From Desulfurococcaceae archaeon MEX13E-LK6-19 (GTDB lineage: Archaea > Thermoproteota > Thermoprotei_A > Sulfolobales > Desulfurococcaceae), in NCBI GenBank assembly GCA_029637525.1, contig CP072660.1:1079612-1143611 (forward strand): a stretch of 64,000 bases of DNA. Direction: 5' to 3'. Under the pieces are notes generated by a model, which was not told the DNA's origin, made no database searches, and was given only the letters and a program-made list of their open reading frames with translations. A program made the position numbers and the translations under genes. This document shows positions 36,963-45,564 of the stretch, one piece after another (the first letter of the stretch is position 1; each line of letters begins with the position of its first letter).

Positions 36963-37793
36963 TCACCTCAGGGTAATACCCCACATGGATATGAGGTATC
37001 TTCTAGCTATGAACACGAAGATCATAGCCGGGAAGATTATGATGAATGCTCCAGCGAATTTTATGAAGTCGACTGCAGCCATCGCGGTATTTAGTATGAA
37101 CGCTGTTAGGGTCCTGTTTGTCAGAGTCAGCACGGATGCTATGAAGACCTCGTTCCATGACATCAGGAAGGTGAATATTGCTGCAGCTGTTAGCCCCGGT
37201 AGAGCCAGCGGCATGGTGACATGAATGAATGCTCCTTTTCTATCAAGACCAAAAACCATAGCCGCCTCCTCTAGCTCTTTTGGTATACCAGCTATAATAC
37301 TTGACGTGATCAGTATCACGAAGGGCAGTGCCATTGATGTATGGGCTAGTGCTACACCCAGTAGGGTGTCGTTGAGACCTAGTCTAAGGTACAGTGTTAC
37401 GAGTGGTACAGCTATCACCATTATTGGGAACATTCTAAGTCCTATAATGAATAGTTTTAATGAATCCTTGCCTTTGAACGTATACCTGGCGAAAGCATAA
37501 CCTGCAGGTAAGCCCAACGCGAAACTAAATATGATCGTTAGTACGGCCACTATAATGCTGTTCATGATAGCCTTGTCGGCACCTAGTGCAAGCAGCATCT
37601 TAACGTGGTCAGCTGTAAAAGATGTTGGAAACACTACACTAATACTATAGTATTGATCAGGGTCGGTGAAAGCATAAGCTATCGCTATGACAAATGGTGT
37701 TATTACCCATAAGATAGCTATGGTTACAAGTCCTGCGATAACTATTTTGTTAAGGTAATATCTAACTATAGAATACTCTTCATGGGGCATCAT
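36963..37793 (-). CDS. Sugar ABC transporter permease (module 1, MalG-like)
   Basis: A 276-residue inner permease with six membrane helices. The EAA loop that docks on the ATPase reads KELEEAAMVFGLDRKGAFIHVTMPLALPGL. The first helix (IVIAGLVTIAILWVITPFVI) and a periplasm-type loop with TDPDQYYSISVVFPTSF match MalG-type carbohydrate permeases. ATG 37793 overlaps the stop of the MalF-like gene by 4 bases (ATGA), and the stop lies 6 bases before the ATPase gene, so the three are one transcript. It forms the pore with its MalF partner; the substrate is probably a mannose-containing oligosaccharide given the enzymes downstream (inference). Confidence 0.92.
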   Translation of the reverse strand: MMPHEEYSIVRYYLNKIVIAGLVTIAILWVITPFVIAIAYAFTDPDQYYSISVVFPTSFTADHVKMLLALGADKAIMNSIIVAVLTIIFSFALGLPAGYAFARYTFKGKDSLKLFIIGLRMFPIMVIAVPLVTLYLRLGLNDTLLGVALAHTSMALPFVILITSSIIAGIPKELEEAAMVFGLDRKGAFIHVTMPLALPGLTAAAIFTFLMSWNEVFIASVLTLTNRTLTAFILNTAMAAVDFIKFAGAFIIIFPAMIFVFIARRYLISMWGITLR

Positions 37794-38671
37794 GTACCAG
37801 CCTCCAGGTACTTTGCTTTAAACAATTTTATGTAGAGAGCGCCAACAGCCACGGATATACCAGCTATTATTAACGCGTAGATCGCGGCTACACCAGTATG
37901 TTTCAAGAAGACTTGCTCGTAGTATGCCTCACCGGCTAGTACCGGGATATCTCTACCAGCAAGGATCCATACAACACCAAAGATCTGTAGTGCAAAGAGG
38001 GTTCTGATTATTAGGGCTGCTTGTAGACTTGGTAGGAGCATTGGGAAGACTATGTAGCGTAGACGCTGCCAGACATTAGCGCCAAAGACTTCTGCTGCTT
38101 CGATGTGTTCCTGGCTAATCATCTGGAGTCCAGCGAACAATATGACGAATACTATGGCTGTTGCTCTCCACACTTCTGTCAGTACTATAGCTAGGAACTC
38201 CATGTTACGGTACTGGTAGCCAAAGAAGTATATGGGCTGGCTTATAAGCCCCATGTTTATGAGTAGTTTGTTGAGGAAGCCATAGCTTGATAGCATGGAG
38301 TACCATATCAAGCCGGCTGCAACATCACTTATCGTCAATGGTAGTATCACTAAGTATAGGGCGGCGTTTCTTCCAGGGAACTTGATGTTAAATAGCATTG
38401 CAAGACCTAGTGCTATAGCTACTTGTATAGGAATTATTGTTATTGCTAGTAGGAAAGTATACTTCAGCGCCTCTTTAAACATGGAAAACGGGCTATTGAG
38501 GAGGTAGTCTAGGTTTTCTGTAGAGAAAGCACCTTTCTCAGTGAATGCTAGGTATATTGCTTGAGCTATTGGTATGCCTATGAAGAACAATAAGTAAGTA
38601 AGAGCTGGCAGTATCAGCAGGTATGGTGTGTATTTTTCAAATAACGAGGGTTTATTCAAAAGTTTAGTCAT
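37790..38671 (-). CDS. Sugar ABC transporter permease (module 1, MalF-like)
   Basis: A 293-residue permease of the carbohydrate uptake family 1 type. The N-terminal helix YLLILPALTYLLFFIGIPIAQAIYLAF is typical, and the EAA loop is EHIEAAEVFGANVWQRLRYIVFPMLLPSL. It lacks the large extra loop of enterobacterial MalF. AGGAGG lies 8 bases before ATG 38671, a strong ribosome binding site. A 59-base gap separates it from the binding-protein gene and its end overlaps the MalG-like gene. It pairs with that protein to form the membrane channel. Confidence 0.92.
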   Translation of the reverse strand: MTKLLNKPSLFEKYTPYLLILPALTYLLFFIGIPIAQAIYLAFTEKGAFSTENLDYLLNSPFSMFKEALKYTFLLAITIIPIQVAIALGLAMLFNIKFPGRNAALYLVILPLTISDVAAGLIWYSMLSSYGFLNKLLINMGLISQPIYFFGYQYRNMEFLAIVLTEVWRATAIVFVILFAGLQMISQEHIEAAEVFGANVWQRLRYIVFPMLLPSLQAALIIRTLFALQIFGVVWILAGRDIPVLAGEAYYEQVFLKHTGVAAIYALIIAGISVAVGALYIKLFKAKYLEAGT

Positions 38672-38730
38672 AAGCGTAAAAACCTCCTAGCCTAACATAG
38701 TAGGGGGTCGGGAGGAAAAAACTATTGTAT

Positions 38731-40053
38731 TTAACCGGACATCGAGTCTGGTGGTGGTAGAGGAGCACCTGTTTCTTCGAATAAGCTGAGGAGCTGTGGT
38801 GCTAGTTCGTCTAGTACTGTTTTGATATCCTCGTTGTTGAGTACGATTCTCTGGAATGCTGTTATGTAGACGTTCTTGAAGTCACCGCCCTTGGCTCCAA
38901 GGCTTGGGATTAATGCTACTAGGGCGTCAGGTGTGTTGAGCTGGTTGTTGACACCATCGGCTAGTACTTTTAATGGGCCGCTAGTGATCTTTGCTGATGC
39001 CTCTTTGACTGTTGGGAAGAATCCTACGTTCTCTAGTACCTTGACTTGAGTCTCTGGTCTTGTCAGGTATTCAATGAGTTTCCAGGCAGCGTCCTGGTCT
39101 GGAGCACCCTTAGGTATTGCTAGACCAGCTATTACTAGGATGAAGCCTCTGCCCTTGGGGCCGGCTGGTACAGGCACTACTACGAATTGATCGGGCTTCT
39201 GTACGATAGCGTCTTTGATTCTAGCTGTGTGGTCCCATGCAATCCATACTTCTTCTTTCAATAATGGGTCTGCCATAGCGTCCCATGTGGTACTGCTTGG
39301 GTGCACGTATTGCCATAGGTTCTTCAAGTACTCCCAGAGGGCAACAGCATCATCGCTATTGAAGTTCTTGACTTGAGCGCCTGTGAATGCTGGGTATAGG
39401 TAGCCGTGTAGGAATCTCACGAACAAGCCGTTGGGTCCTGCTGGGAACCCTAGTTTAGGTCCACCAGTCTCCTCGTATAGCTTCTTAGCCCAAGCAAGTA
39501 GTGCGTCATAGGTCCACTTGCTGGTACCGTGGATTACATCGTCTTCAGTTAATCCCTCTGGTAGGTAGTCGAAAGCCTTCTTGTTTACAACCATTACGTA
39601 GGTAGCAGTCATCCATGGTATGTATGCTTTGATACCATGTAGTCTACTATAATCCTCGAGTACTTGTGGGAAGGTTCTATCTGGCAGTGTACCAAACTTA
39701 CTTAAGTCTTCAAGCCATCCTTGAGAAGCGAAATAATCAATACCACCATGGAGTTCTCCAATAACACTAATTGTTACTTTACCAGCTTCCTCCTCTGACT
39801 GGAGACGTGTAGCCAGATCCTCATAGCTTATGGGAACGAACTCAACTTCAATACCTGTCTCTTCTGTAAACTCCTTTAACAATGTATCCTTAACGAATGC
39901 CTGCTCTTGAGCTGGAACAAGCTGTGTGGATGCCCAGATGATCTTAACACCTTTTGGTTGTTGCATATAATACCAGGCTACTCCTCCTCCAATAGCGGCG
40001 ATAACTATGATCGCTATTATAAGGGCTTGTAGTTTAGTTAAGGCTTCTGACAT
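38731..40053 (-). CDS. Sugar-binding protein of ABC transporter (module 1)
   Basis: A ~440-residue extracellular binding protein of the MalE type. It has an N-terminal membrane segment (LQALIIAIIVIAAIGGGVAWYY) without a lipobox cysteine, followed by WASTQLVPAQEQAFVKDTLL, FTEETGIEVEFVPISYEDL, a MVVNKKAFDYLPEGL segment and the C-lobe motif EYLTRPETQVKVLENVGFFP. ATG 40053 is chosen because GGTGGGTGGATC ends just before it; an in-frame ATG at 40101 has no ribosome binding site. A TATA-like TATAAATAC lies on the minus strand near 40124-40132. It should deliver oligosaccharides to the module 1 permeases. Being first in the operon fits its need in excess. Confidence 0.9.
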   Translation of the reverse strand: MSEALTKLQALIIAIIVIAAIGGGVAWYYMQQPKGVKIIWASTQLVPAQEQAFVKDTLLKEFTEETGIEVEFVPISYEDLATRLQSEEEAGKVTISVIGELHGGIDYFASQGWLEDLSKFGTLPDRTFPQVLEDYSRLHGIKAYIPWMTATYVMVVNKKAFDYLPEGLTEDDVIHGTSKWTYDALLAWAKKLYEETGGPKLGFPAGPNGLFVRFLHGYLYPAFTGAQVKNFNSDDAVALWEYLKNLWQYVHPSSTTWDAMADPLLKEEVWIAWDHTARIKDAIVQKPDQFVVVPVPAGPKGRGFILVIAGLAIPKGAPDQDAAWKLIEYLTRPETQVKVLENVGFFPTVKEASAKITSGPLKVLADGVNNQLNTPDALVALIPSLGAKGGDFKNVYITAFQRIVLNNEDIKTVLDELAPQLLSLFEETGAPLPPPDSMSG

Positions 40054-40242
40054 AAGATCCACCCACCATAGTCCGGGGTTTATTCTAACTAGGTATTTCA
40101 CTACATTATTTCTGATTAAGGAATAGTATTTATACCTTGTTGTTTTATTATATATCTAATGTATTATGCAAAATACGTATTAGTAAAAAAATTTTTGTAC
40201 TATTCCCCTACGGGTAGTAAGATCATTGGTAGGGGATGTAGA

Positions 40243-41328
40243 GTGGACCTAGAGAAAAAGATCAGTGAGTTGTTCAAGAAAATAGGGCTTGGAGAACCCA
40301 GCATCAAGACGTATTTATCGCTTATATATCTCGGCGGTAAAGCTACGGCAGACCAGATAATAGCTCATACTGGGTTGCCTGCAAGCAGTGTATACAAGGC
40401 CTTAAAGAATCTTGAGGAACACGGTCTCGTAATGACTCTTGCTACGAAGCCTAGGATGTTTATTGTTATTCCGCCTGACAAGAAACTCAACATGTTGATC
40501 GAGGAGCGTATGAGGAAGTTATTGGATTTAGCTAAAGAAGTGTCGACAGCTATTGAGCACAGTATAACTGGTGCACATGGTTTCGAGACTGTGTTCAGCA
40601 TTGTAGATGGCTGGGAGGATATACTGAGAATGATAAAATTTATGATAAAAACAGCTGAGAACGAAATACTCGTGTTTATGCCTAAGAACATTATATTTGA
40701 GGTTGCAGAGGAGCTGGGAGAAGCTCTTGATAGGAACATCTATGTTAGCCTTGTTGCCTCCAATACTATCTCGGGGAGGCACTTAAAGACAATATATGGA
40801 TATAGTGGTATAGCAACAATATCTAGAGAAAGACCGCATGGTTCTAGAATACTTGTAATAACTGATAGCAAATCATCCCTTATTACCCCCTTATCACCAG
40901 GTGATCAAGCAATCTACATACCTAGAGCAACATACATAGAAGACATTGAGCTAGGATTTATATTGACATCATACTTTTACAACAGGATCGTAGCTAGCTC
41001 GATAGAAGTGTATAGCAGTATTAGACCTGGAGACAAGTATGTTTTCAAGAACATACAGTCTGCTGTAGACTTTATACAACATGCTCTTCAGAACAAGTAT
41101 GAAGTATACGCCAAGGTTAAGGGGTATATGACGGCAGGGTTGACCGAAGTAGCTCTTGAAGGAATAGTATATAATGTTGTGTCGAACCCCACTAAAGGAA
41201 TATACTCGATACTCCTTGATACAGGTGGTAGCATATACTCTGTTGGAGGACATAGGGCATTCATGGAAGACGTTATGGCAAAAGAAATTATGGTTGAAGT
41301 AAAAGATATGGTTGGAGATAAGGAGTAG
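40243..41328 (+). CDS. TrmB-family sugar-responsive regulator (module 1)
   Basis: A ~361-residue transcription regulator. The N-terminal winged helix reads LGEPSIKTYLSLIYLGGKATADQIIAHTGLPASSVYKALKNLEEHGLV; a short coiled region follows, and the C-terminal half is the TrmB sugar-binding domain ending in YSVGGHRAFMEDVMAKE. TrmB proteins bind sugars directly and repress or activate sugar transporter operons. GTG 40243 is chosen because AGGGGAT lies just before it; in-frame codons upstream to 40159 read poorly and overlap promoter-like sequence. It is divergent from the module 1 operon, the expected place for its regulator. TACTA and TAGTA half sites flank 40198-40219 in its leader. Confidence 0.9.
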   Translation: MDLEKKISELFKKIGLGEPSIKTYLSLIYLGGKATADQIIAHTGLPASSVYKALKNLEEHGLVMTLATKPRMFIVIPPDKKLNMLIEERMRKLLDLAKEVSTAIEHSITGAHGFETVFSIVDGWEDILRMIKFMIKTAENEILVFMPKNIIFEVAEELGEALDRNIYVSLVASNTISGRHLKTIYGYSGIATISRERPHGSRILVITDSKSSLITPLSPGDQAIYIPRATYIEDIELGFILTSYFYNRIVASSIEVYSSIRPGDKYVFKNIQSAVDFIQHALQNKYEVYAKVKGYMTAGLTEVALEGIVYNVVSNPTKGIYSILLDTGGSIYSVGGHRAFMEDVMAKEIMVEVKDMVGDKE

Positions 41329-41338
41329 ATACGATATT

Positions 41339-42574
41339 TTATGTTCTGAAAACCATGTCTAGTATTTTCAGGTAGTTCAACAGGTGTCTCGTTATCAAAT
41401 ACTTTTCTTTAACGAGCTTGTAGCCGTTTTCACCCATGGTTCTTCTTAGATCAGGGTTCTTTATCAAATAGATTATCTTCTCAGCAGCTTCGGCAACATC
41501 CTTAACGAGGAAACCATTATATCCATCAATAACCTGTAGTTTTATACCACCACTAGGTCTAGCGACAACGGGTTTCTTTTTCCATAAAGCCTCTGTTACA
41601 GCTAACCCGAATCCCTCACGTGTAGACATCTGAATCACTACTGTCGAAGCACGCTGAAGAGCATTCACTTCAAGGGGGCCTACGCCAACTAGATTAGTCA
41701 AGAAGTGTATATCATAGTCTTCGCCAGCATGCCTTACAGTTTTCTCATAATAAATCCATCCCTCAGGGTCATCAGAAGCCATGCTGGCTATGAGAAGTAG
41801 TTGTACTCCTGGTATCTTCTTTTTCACAAGCCTGTAAACATCGATTGCACCAATAGGATCCTTCCAAGGATCAAAGCGTGCTACCTGTGTTATGATGGGT
41901 CTCTCGGGATCGATATCGTATCTACTTAATATTTTATATACTGTATCGGGGTCTAGCTCTCTATTTTTGTCGCTTAATGGATCGATTGATGGTGGCATAA
42001 CGTATTTTATTGGAGTGGGTGTCCCGGGATGTATATACTCCTTCATATGATATATTGAAGCATTATATCCATTGAGTAGATCCCTGATAAACGACCATAC
42101 TGGTTCATACGGTTTACTTAAATCTATATGGCATCTCCATAACCATTTCCTATGGTTGCTCGAATACTTCTTGATCGCAAGAGGCTGGGGGTCATGAACT
42201 ATAACTGCTTCTCCATGTAGCTTCAATACTTCCTCAGCATTGCGCTTGTTTATACTTAGGTAGAGTTTCTTCTCATCTTTACTGAGATCAATAGGAGCTC
42301 CTTGAAGTGCATTATGGATCTTCTTAGTAACATTAAAGAATTCTTGAGGAGCCTCGATTACCTCCCATTCAGTATTTAATCCAACACTATTCATTAAGGG
42401 TACTAGACTATGGAGAATCTCTGCTACACCGCCTCCGAATGATGTAGAGTTTACATGTGTTACCTTCAATCCTTTGAGGCTATTGGCGACATTAATGATC
42501 TCTTCTATAACAGGTGTTCCAACAATATCCTTGTAATCCCAGATATTTCTCTTCTGATTAGGTTTTACTATCAA
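41339..42574 (-). CDS. treT: Trehalose synthase (glycosyl-transferring), GT4
   Basis: A 411-residue retaining glycosyltransferase that makes trehalose reversibly from ADP- or UDP-glucose and glucose. It closely follows TreT of Thermococcus and Pyrococcus: VTHVNSTSFGGGVAEILHSLVPL at the N-terminus, HDPQPLAIKKY, WRCHIDLSKPYEPVW, ITQVARFDPWKDPIGAIDVYRL at the second lobe, and the EX7E motif in STREGFGLAVTEALWKKKPVVA. The length agrees with the family. The start is TTG 42574 after GGAG. In Thermococcales treT lies in the trehalose/maltose importer operon; here it is alone, 10 bases from the convergent TrmB gene of module 1 and divergent from that of module 2. Confidence 0.88.
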   Translation of the reverse strand: MIVKPNQKRNIWDYKDIVGTPVIEEIINVANSLKGLKVTHVNSTSFGGGVAEILHSLVPLMNSVGLNTEWEVIEAPQEFFNVTKKIHNALQGAPIDLSKDEKKLYLSINKRNAEEVLKLHGEAVIVHDPQPLAIKKYSSNHRKWLWRCHIDLSKPYEPVWSFIRDLLNGYNASIYHMKEYIHPGTPTPIKYVMPPSIDPLSDKNRELDPDTVYKILSRYDIDPERPIITQVARFDPWKDPIGAIDVYRLVKKKIPGVQLLLIASMASDDPEGWIYYEKTVRHAGEDYDIHFLTNLVGVGPLEVNALQRASTVVIQMSTREGFGLAVTEALWKKKPVVARPSGGIKLQVIDGYNGFLVKDVAEAAEKIIYLIKNPDLRRTMGENGYKLVKEKYLITRHLLNYLKILDMVFRT

Positions 42575-42662
42575 GGCGTCTCTCCACAGTTTAATTAATC
42601 ATTTAAGTACGCCACATATATATTCTTTCCATATCTAACTTATTAATGATATCGGAAAATAT

Positions 42663-42680
42663 TTACTAACTGGTAGTTAT
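42663..42680. promoter_or_regulatory. Candidate TrmB operator before the module 2 regulator
   Basis: TTACTA-ACTGG-TAGTTA is an imperfect inverted repeat (one mismatch in 6-base arms) about 30 bases before the start of the module 2 regulator and in the only spacer between it and the divergent treT gene. Its CTGGTAGT half is identical to that of the stronger repeat at 56387-56410. Regulation of treT and the regulator itself is inferred. Confidence 0.45.
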
Positions 42681-42707
42681 TTCGAGAAGACTCATTGGTG
42701 ATAGCCA

Positions 42708-43763
42708 ATGGTCCCTGAAGACGAGGAACATATGATACGTGAAGCCCTCGAGAAACTAGATATACGTGGTTATGAACTAAAAGCTTATCTAACAATACTC
42801 AAGCTTGGAGAAGAAACAGCTCCAACAATAGCTTCTAAAGCGGGTATCCCTCTCCCAAGAATCTATAGTGTACTAGAATCCCTCTTGAAGAAAGGCTTGA
42901 TCGAGGTAAGAATGGGGAGGCCCCGTAAGTATCGTGCACTACCACCTAGGATCTCTTTAATACACTATGTGAGAAAGAGGATTAACGAGTTAACGGAGTT
43001 GACTAATGCTGTTGTCGAGAAACTATCATCTTACTACCAGGAGTCTGAAGGGGAAAGAGAACCTGTTCTATGGATGATGTACAATATTGATGTTGGTGTC
43101 GAGAGAATGAGGCATATGATAACGAGCATGGATACAGATGGATTTACATCTCTCAACGTAAATGTGCTGAAGAAAGTAATCAACACTTTGGCGAAGACAT
43201 TAGCAGCAAAGAAAAGTAGTATCTTCGGAATAGCTGTTATCTCTGAAGATATACCAGCTAGTATCAAGGAAATTGTTGAGCGTACAAAGAACATTGAAGT
43301 AAAAATCCTGCCTACAGGAATAGTAAACATGTTTGAGGTGGATCTATCAAACCTTATGCTATTCGGCAAAAACTATGTAATACATTCAGCCGAGTGGGAG
43401 CTCATTGTCCTGGCCAATGAGTCTTTTTACCATGGGTACTGGCGTTTAGCAAAGAAAATCAAGGATTTCGATGTAGAAAAAGGAGCAACATACAGGACAG
43501 CCCATCACTGGCTTGCACTAGACATCATACAGAAAGCACTACAAAACGGGTATAACGTCTTTGCTAAAATAAAGGGCTTTAAGGTAAAAACACATGAACC
43601 AGTAGAAGTTGAAGGCTATATTAAAAAGTTACTAATAACTAACGACGGTGGTATAAGATCAATATACATTGAAGATAAAGAAGGAAACATTATAAGTGCA
43701 GGCGGAATAGGTGCATCAATAGAAGATATTGAATCTAGGTACCTAGAGCTAACAGTGCAATAA
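42708..43763 (+). CDS. TrmB-family sugar-responsive regulator (module 2)
   Basis: A 351-residue member of the TrmB family. The winged helix is DIRGYELKAYLTILKLGEETAPTIASKAGIPLPRIYSVLESLLKKGLI, followed by RMGRPRKYRALPP, a linker helix and the sugar-binding domain ending in ISAGGIGASIEDIESRYLEL. The central region differs clearly from the other two TrmB proteins in the window, which suggests a different ligand. ATG 42708 is supported by GGTGAT 7 bases upstream. It is divergent from treT and lies 340 bases before the module 2 importer, so it may control both. Confidence 0.9.
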   Translation: MVPEDEEHMIREALEKLDIRGYELKAYLTILKLGEETAPTIASKAGIPLPRIYSVLESLLKKGLIEVRMGRPRKYRALPPRISLIHYVRKRINELTELTNAVVEKLSSYYQESEGEREPVLWMMYNIDVGVERMRHMITSMDTDGFTSLNVNVLKKVINTLAKTLAAKKSSIFGIAVISEDIPASIKEIVERTKNIEVKILPTGIVNMFEVDLSNLMLFGKNYVIHSAEWELIVLANESFYHGYWRLAKKIKDFDVEKGATYRTAHHWLALDIIQKALQNGYNVFAKIKGFKVKTHEPVEVEGYIKKLLITNDGGIRSIYIEDKEGNIISAGGIGASIEDIESRYLELTVQ

Positions 43764-44104
43764 CAATGTAGTCTTACTCAAGACATTATATCTTTTAAAG
43801 GAAATTTAAACGAGAACTCTGTATTTCTGGTCAATAAATCATTTTTATTACTTGATTGTTTAGACCATGTATTTTATGTCCTGTAGTAGTGCCGAGTTAG
43901 AATACTGTATAACATGTACCTGCCTTTACGTTTATCTAGACAGACTTTACCACTAGCCAGTAATTTATTTTATGTATCTAATTCAGAAGGTTATATTATT
44001 TAACTAAACCATGAAAGGCGTTTAAAGATAATAATAGTAGTAAAGGTTTTATATCTTCTCTTATAAAACAAAATGGTAGGATACACGTGGACAGGTGGTT
44101 TCTT
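43764..44104. promoter_or_regulatory. Spacer and promoter of the module 2 importer
   Basis: This 341-base spacer holds no convincing gene. A TATA-like TTTTATATC lies at about 44047-44055 and a GGTGG ribosome binding site at 44094-44098. AGTAGTAAA at 44036-44044, just before the TATA element, resembles the half site seen near the other importer promoters. TTTACCACTAGCCAGTAA at 43946-43963 is a further imperfect inverted repeat (TTAC-N9-GTAA). The rest is AT-rich and featureless. Confidence 0.45.
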
Positions 44105-45370
44105 GTGATCGCGCAAACTAAGGTTCTAGCCGGAATAGCTATAGTAGCAATCATATTATCTATAGCAAGTATTGCATTCACCTTCATGTTATGGCAAGAA
44201 GTGAAGACATTAAAAGAAACAGGAGCACCAGGCAAGGTAACACTAGTAGTCTACGGCCCATGGTCTGGTAAAGAAGAGGAATACTTCAGAGCAGTTATCA
44301 ATGAGTACATGAAAGAGCATCCAGACATTGAGATAAAGTATGTTGTCATGAGAGCAGAGGATCTAGCAACAGTGATGCCTGCACAGTTCGCAGCAGGAAT
44401 CTCTTCAGCAGACGTCATAATCACGCCATGGGCCTGGTGGATTGTAGAGATGGCTAAGAAAGGCTATGTAGAAGAAGTCACGGGCCTCATTAACGAAGAC
44501 GAGTATGTATCAGGTATTGTCGACAAAGTTAAGTGGGATGGCAAGCTCTGGGGAGTACCATTCACGATGTGGCTTAAGCCAGGATTCTGGTACAGGAAAT
44601 CATTCTTCCAGCAGCACGGTCTACAGGAGCCCAAGACTTGGGATGAATTCATGAGCTTACTAGATAAGCTAAAGAATATCGAGGGTGTCAAGAACCCGAT
44701 CGTAACAGGCGATAGCGTAGGATGGCCTATAAGCGATATTGTTGAACACTTCATCATCACATTCGGTGGAACAGACCTACAGTTAAAGCTTATAAAAGGT
44801 GAAGTAAAGTTCAACGACCCACAAGTCAAACAGATCTTCGAGAACTACATAGTTCCATTAATAAAGAATGGCTACTTCAGCGAGCCAATCGAGTGGACAA
44901 CAGCTGTCTCAAAGTGGTGGAACGGCGAGTACGGTCTATACTTCATGGGTACATGGATTACCGGTATGGTTGACGACCCCAACGACCTAGGCTTCTTCCC
45001 ACTACCAGGCTGCAAGGGCGTCGTAGGAGGAGCTGACTACGCATTCGTACCAAAGTTTGCTGCACACAAGGAAGAGGCTCTTGACTTCCTCAAGTTCCTA
45101 GCAACCAAAGGACAAGAAATACATGCTGCACAACCAGCAGGTAAGATACCAACATGGACAAAGGTGCCAGAAGACAAGCTATGGGGTCCAATGCAGCAAG
45201 TCTACAGGAAGATCAAAGAGCTTAACCTGGCCATACTACCAGACCTAGACGACAGCGTTGGTGGTGACTGGCAGACACTATTCTGGGACCAGCTAAAACT
45301 ACTATGGGTTGAACCAGACAAACTAGACGAAGTACTAAACACTCTCACAGAGAACTTCCCAAGCTCCTAA
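44105..45370 (+). CDS. Sugar-binding protein of ABC transporter (module 2)
   Basis: A ~421-residue extracellular solute-binding protein. An N-terminal membrane segment (VLAGIAIVAIILSIASIAFTFML) is followed by a short linker and KVTLVVYGPWSGKEEEYFRAV, HPDIEIKYVVMRAEDLATVM, the hinge IITPWAWWIVEMAKKGYVEE, LWGVPFTMWLKPGFWYRKSFF and the C-lobe FVPKFAAHKEEALDFLKFLA. The many tryptophans are typical of oligosaccharide-binding sites. GTG 44105 is chosen for the GGTGG 6 bases upstream; GTG 44087 lies close to the predicted transcription start. A hairpin follows the stop, and the permease genes come 194 bases later, which fits higher expression of the binding protein. Confidence 0.9.
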   Translation: MIAQTKVLAGIAIVAIILSIASIAFTFMLWQEVKTLKETGAPGKVTLVVYGPWSGKEEEYFRAVINEYMKEHPDIEIKYVVMRAEDLATVMPAQFAAGISSADVIITPWAWWIVEMAKKGYVEEVTGLINEDEYVSGIVDKVKWDGKLWGVPFTMWLKPGFWYRKSFFQQHGLQEPKTWDEFMSLLDKLKNIEGVKNPIVTGDSVGWPISDIVEHFIITFGGTDLQLKLIKGEVKFNDPQVKQIFENYIVPLIKNGYFSEPIEWTTAVSKWWNGEYGLYFMGTWITGMVDDPNDLGFFPLPGCKGVVGGADYAFVPKFAAHKEEALDFLKFLATKGQEIHAAQPAGKIPTWTKVPEDKLWGPMQQVYRKIKELNLAILPDLDDSVGGDWQTLFWDQLKLLWVEPDKLDEVLNTLTENFPSS

Positions 45371-45403
45371 AGGCAGCGAGAATAACAGAAAACCACAAGC
45401 ACT

Positions 45404-45419
45404 ATGAGGAAAACCTCAT
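45404..45419 (+). terminator. Hairpin between the binding-protein and permease genes (module 2)
   Basis: ATGAGG-AAAA-CCTCAT forms a 6-bp stem with a 4-base loop 33 bases after the stop of the binding-protein gene, followed by A-rich and then CTTTTTAC sequence. Such elements usually stabilise the upstream message or stop most transcripts before the permease genes. A separate TATA-like sequence near 45530 could drive the permeases. Confidence 0.4.
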
Positions 45420-45564
45420 GGTGAAAAATAAAAATCAAAACTTTTTACATTTCCCCCCACTACTCCACCTCTTATTTCCACCACAGGTTTTCTTTCACAA
45501 CCACACTAGATTAAACGGTCTTACTTATACGATACATTATGAAGACTGTTTCAGGTGATTAATT

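Noticed and set aside
43867-43956. Small protein gene in the module 2 spacer
   Set aside because: Only 29 codons, no ribosome binding site, and it overlaps an imperfect inverted repeat that looks regulatory; not listed as a gene.
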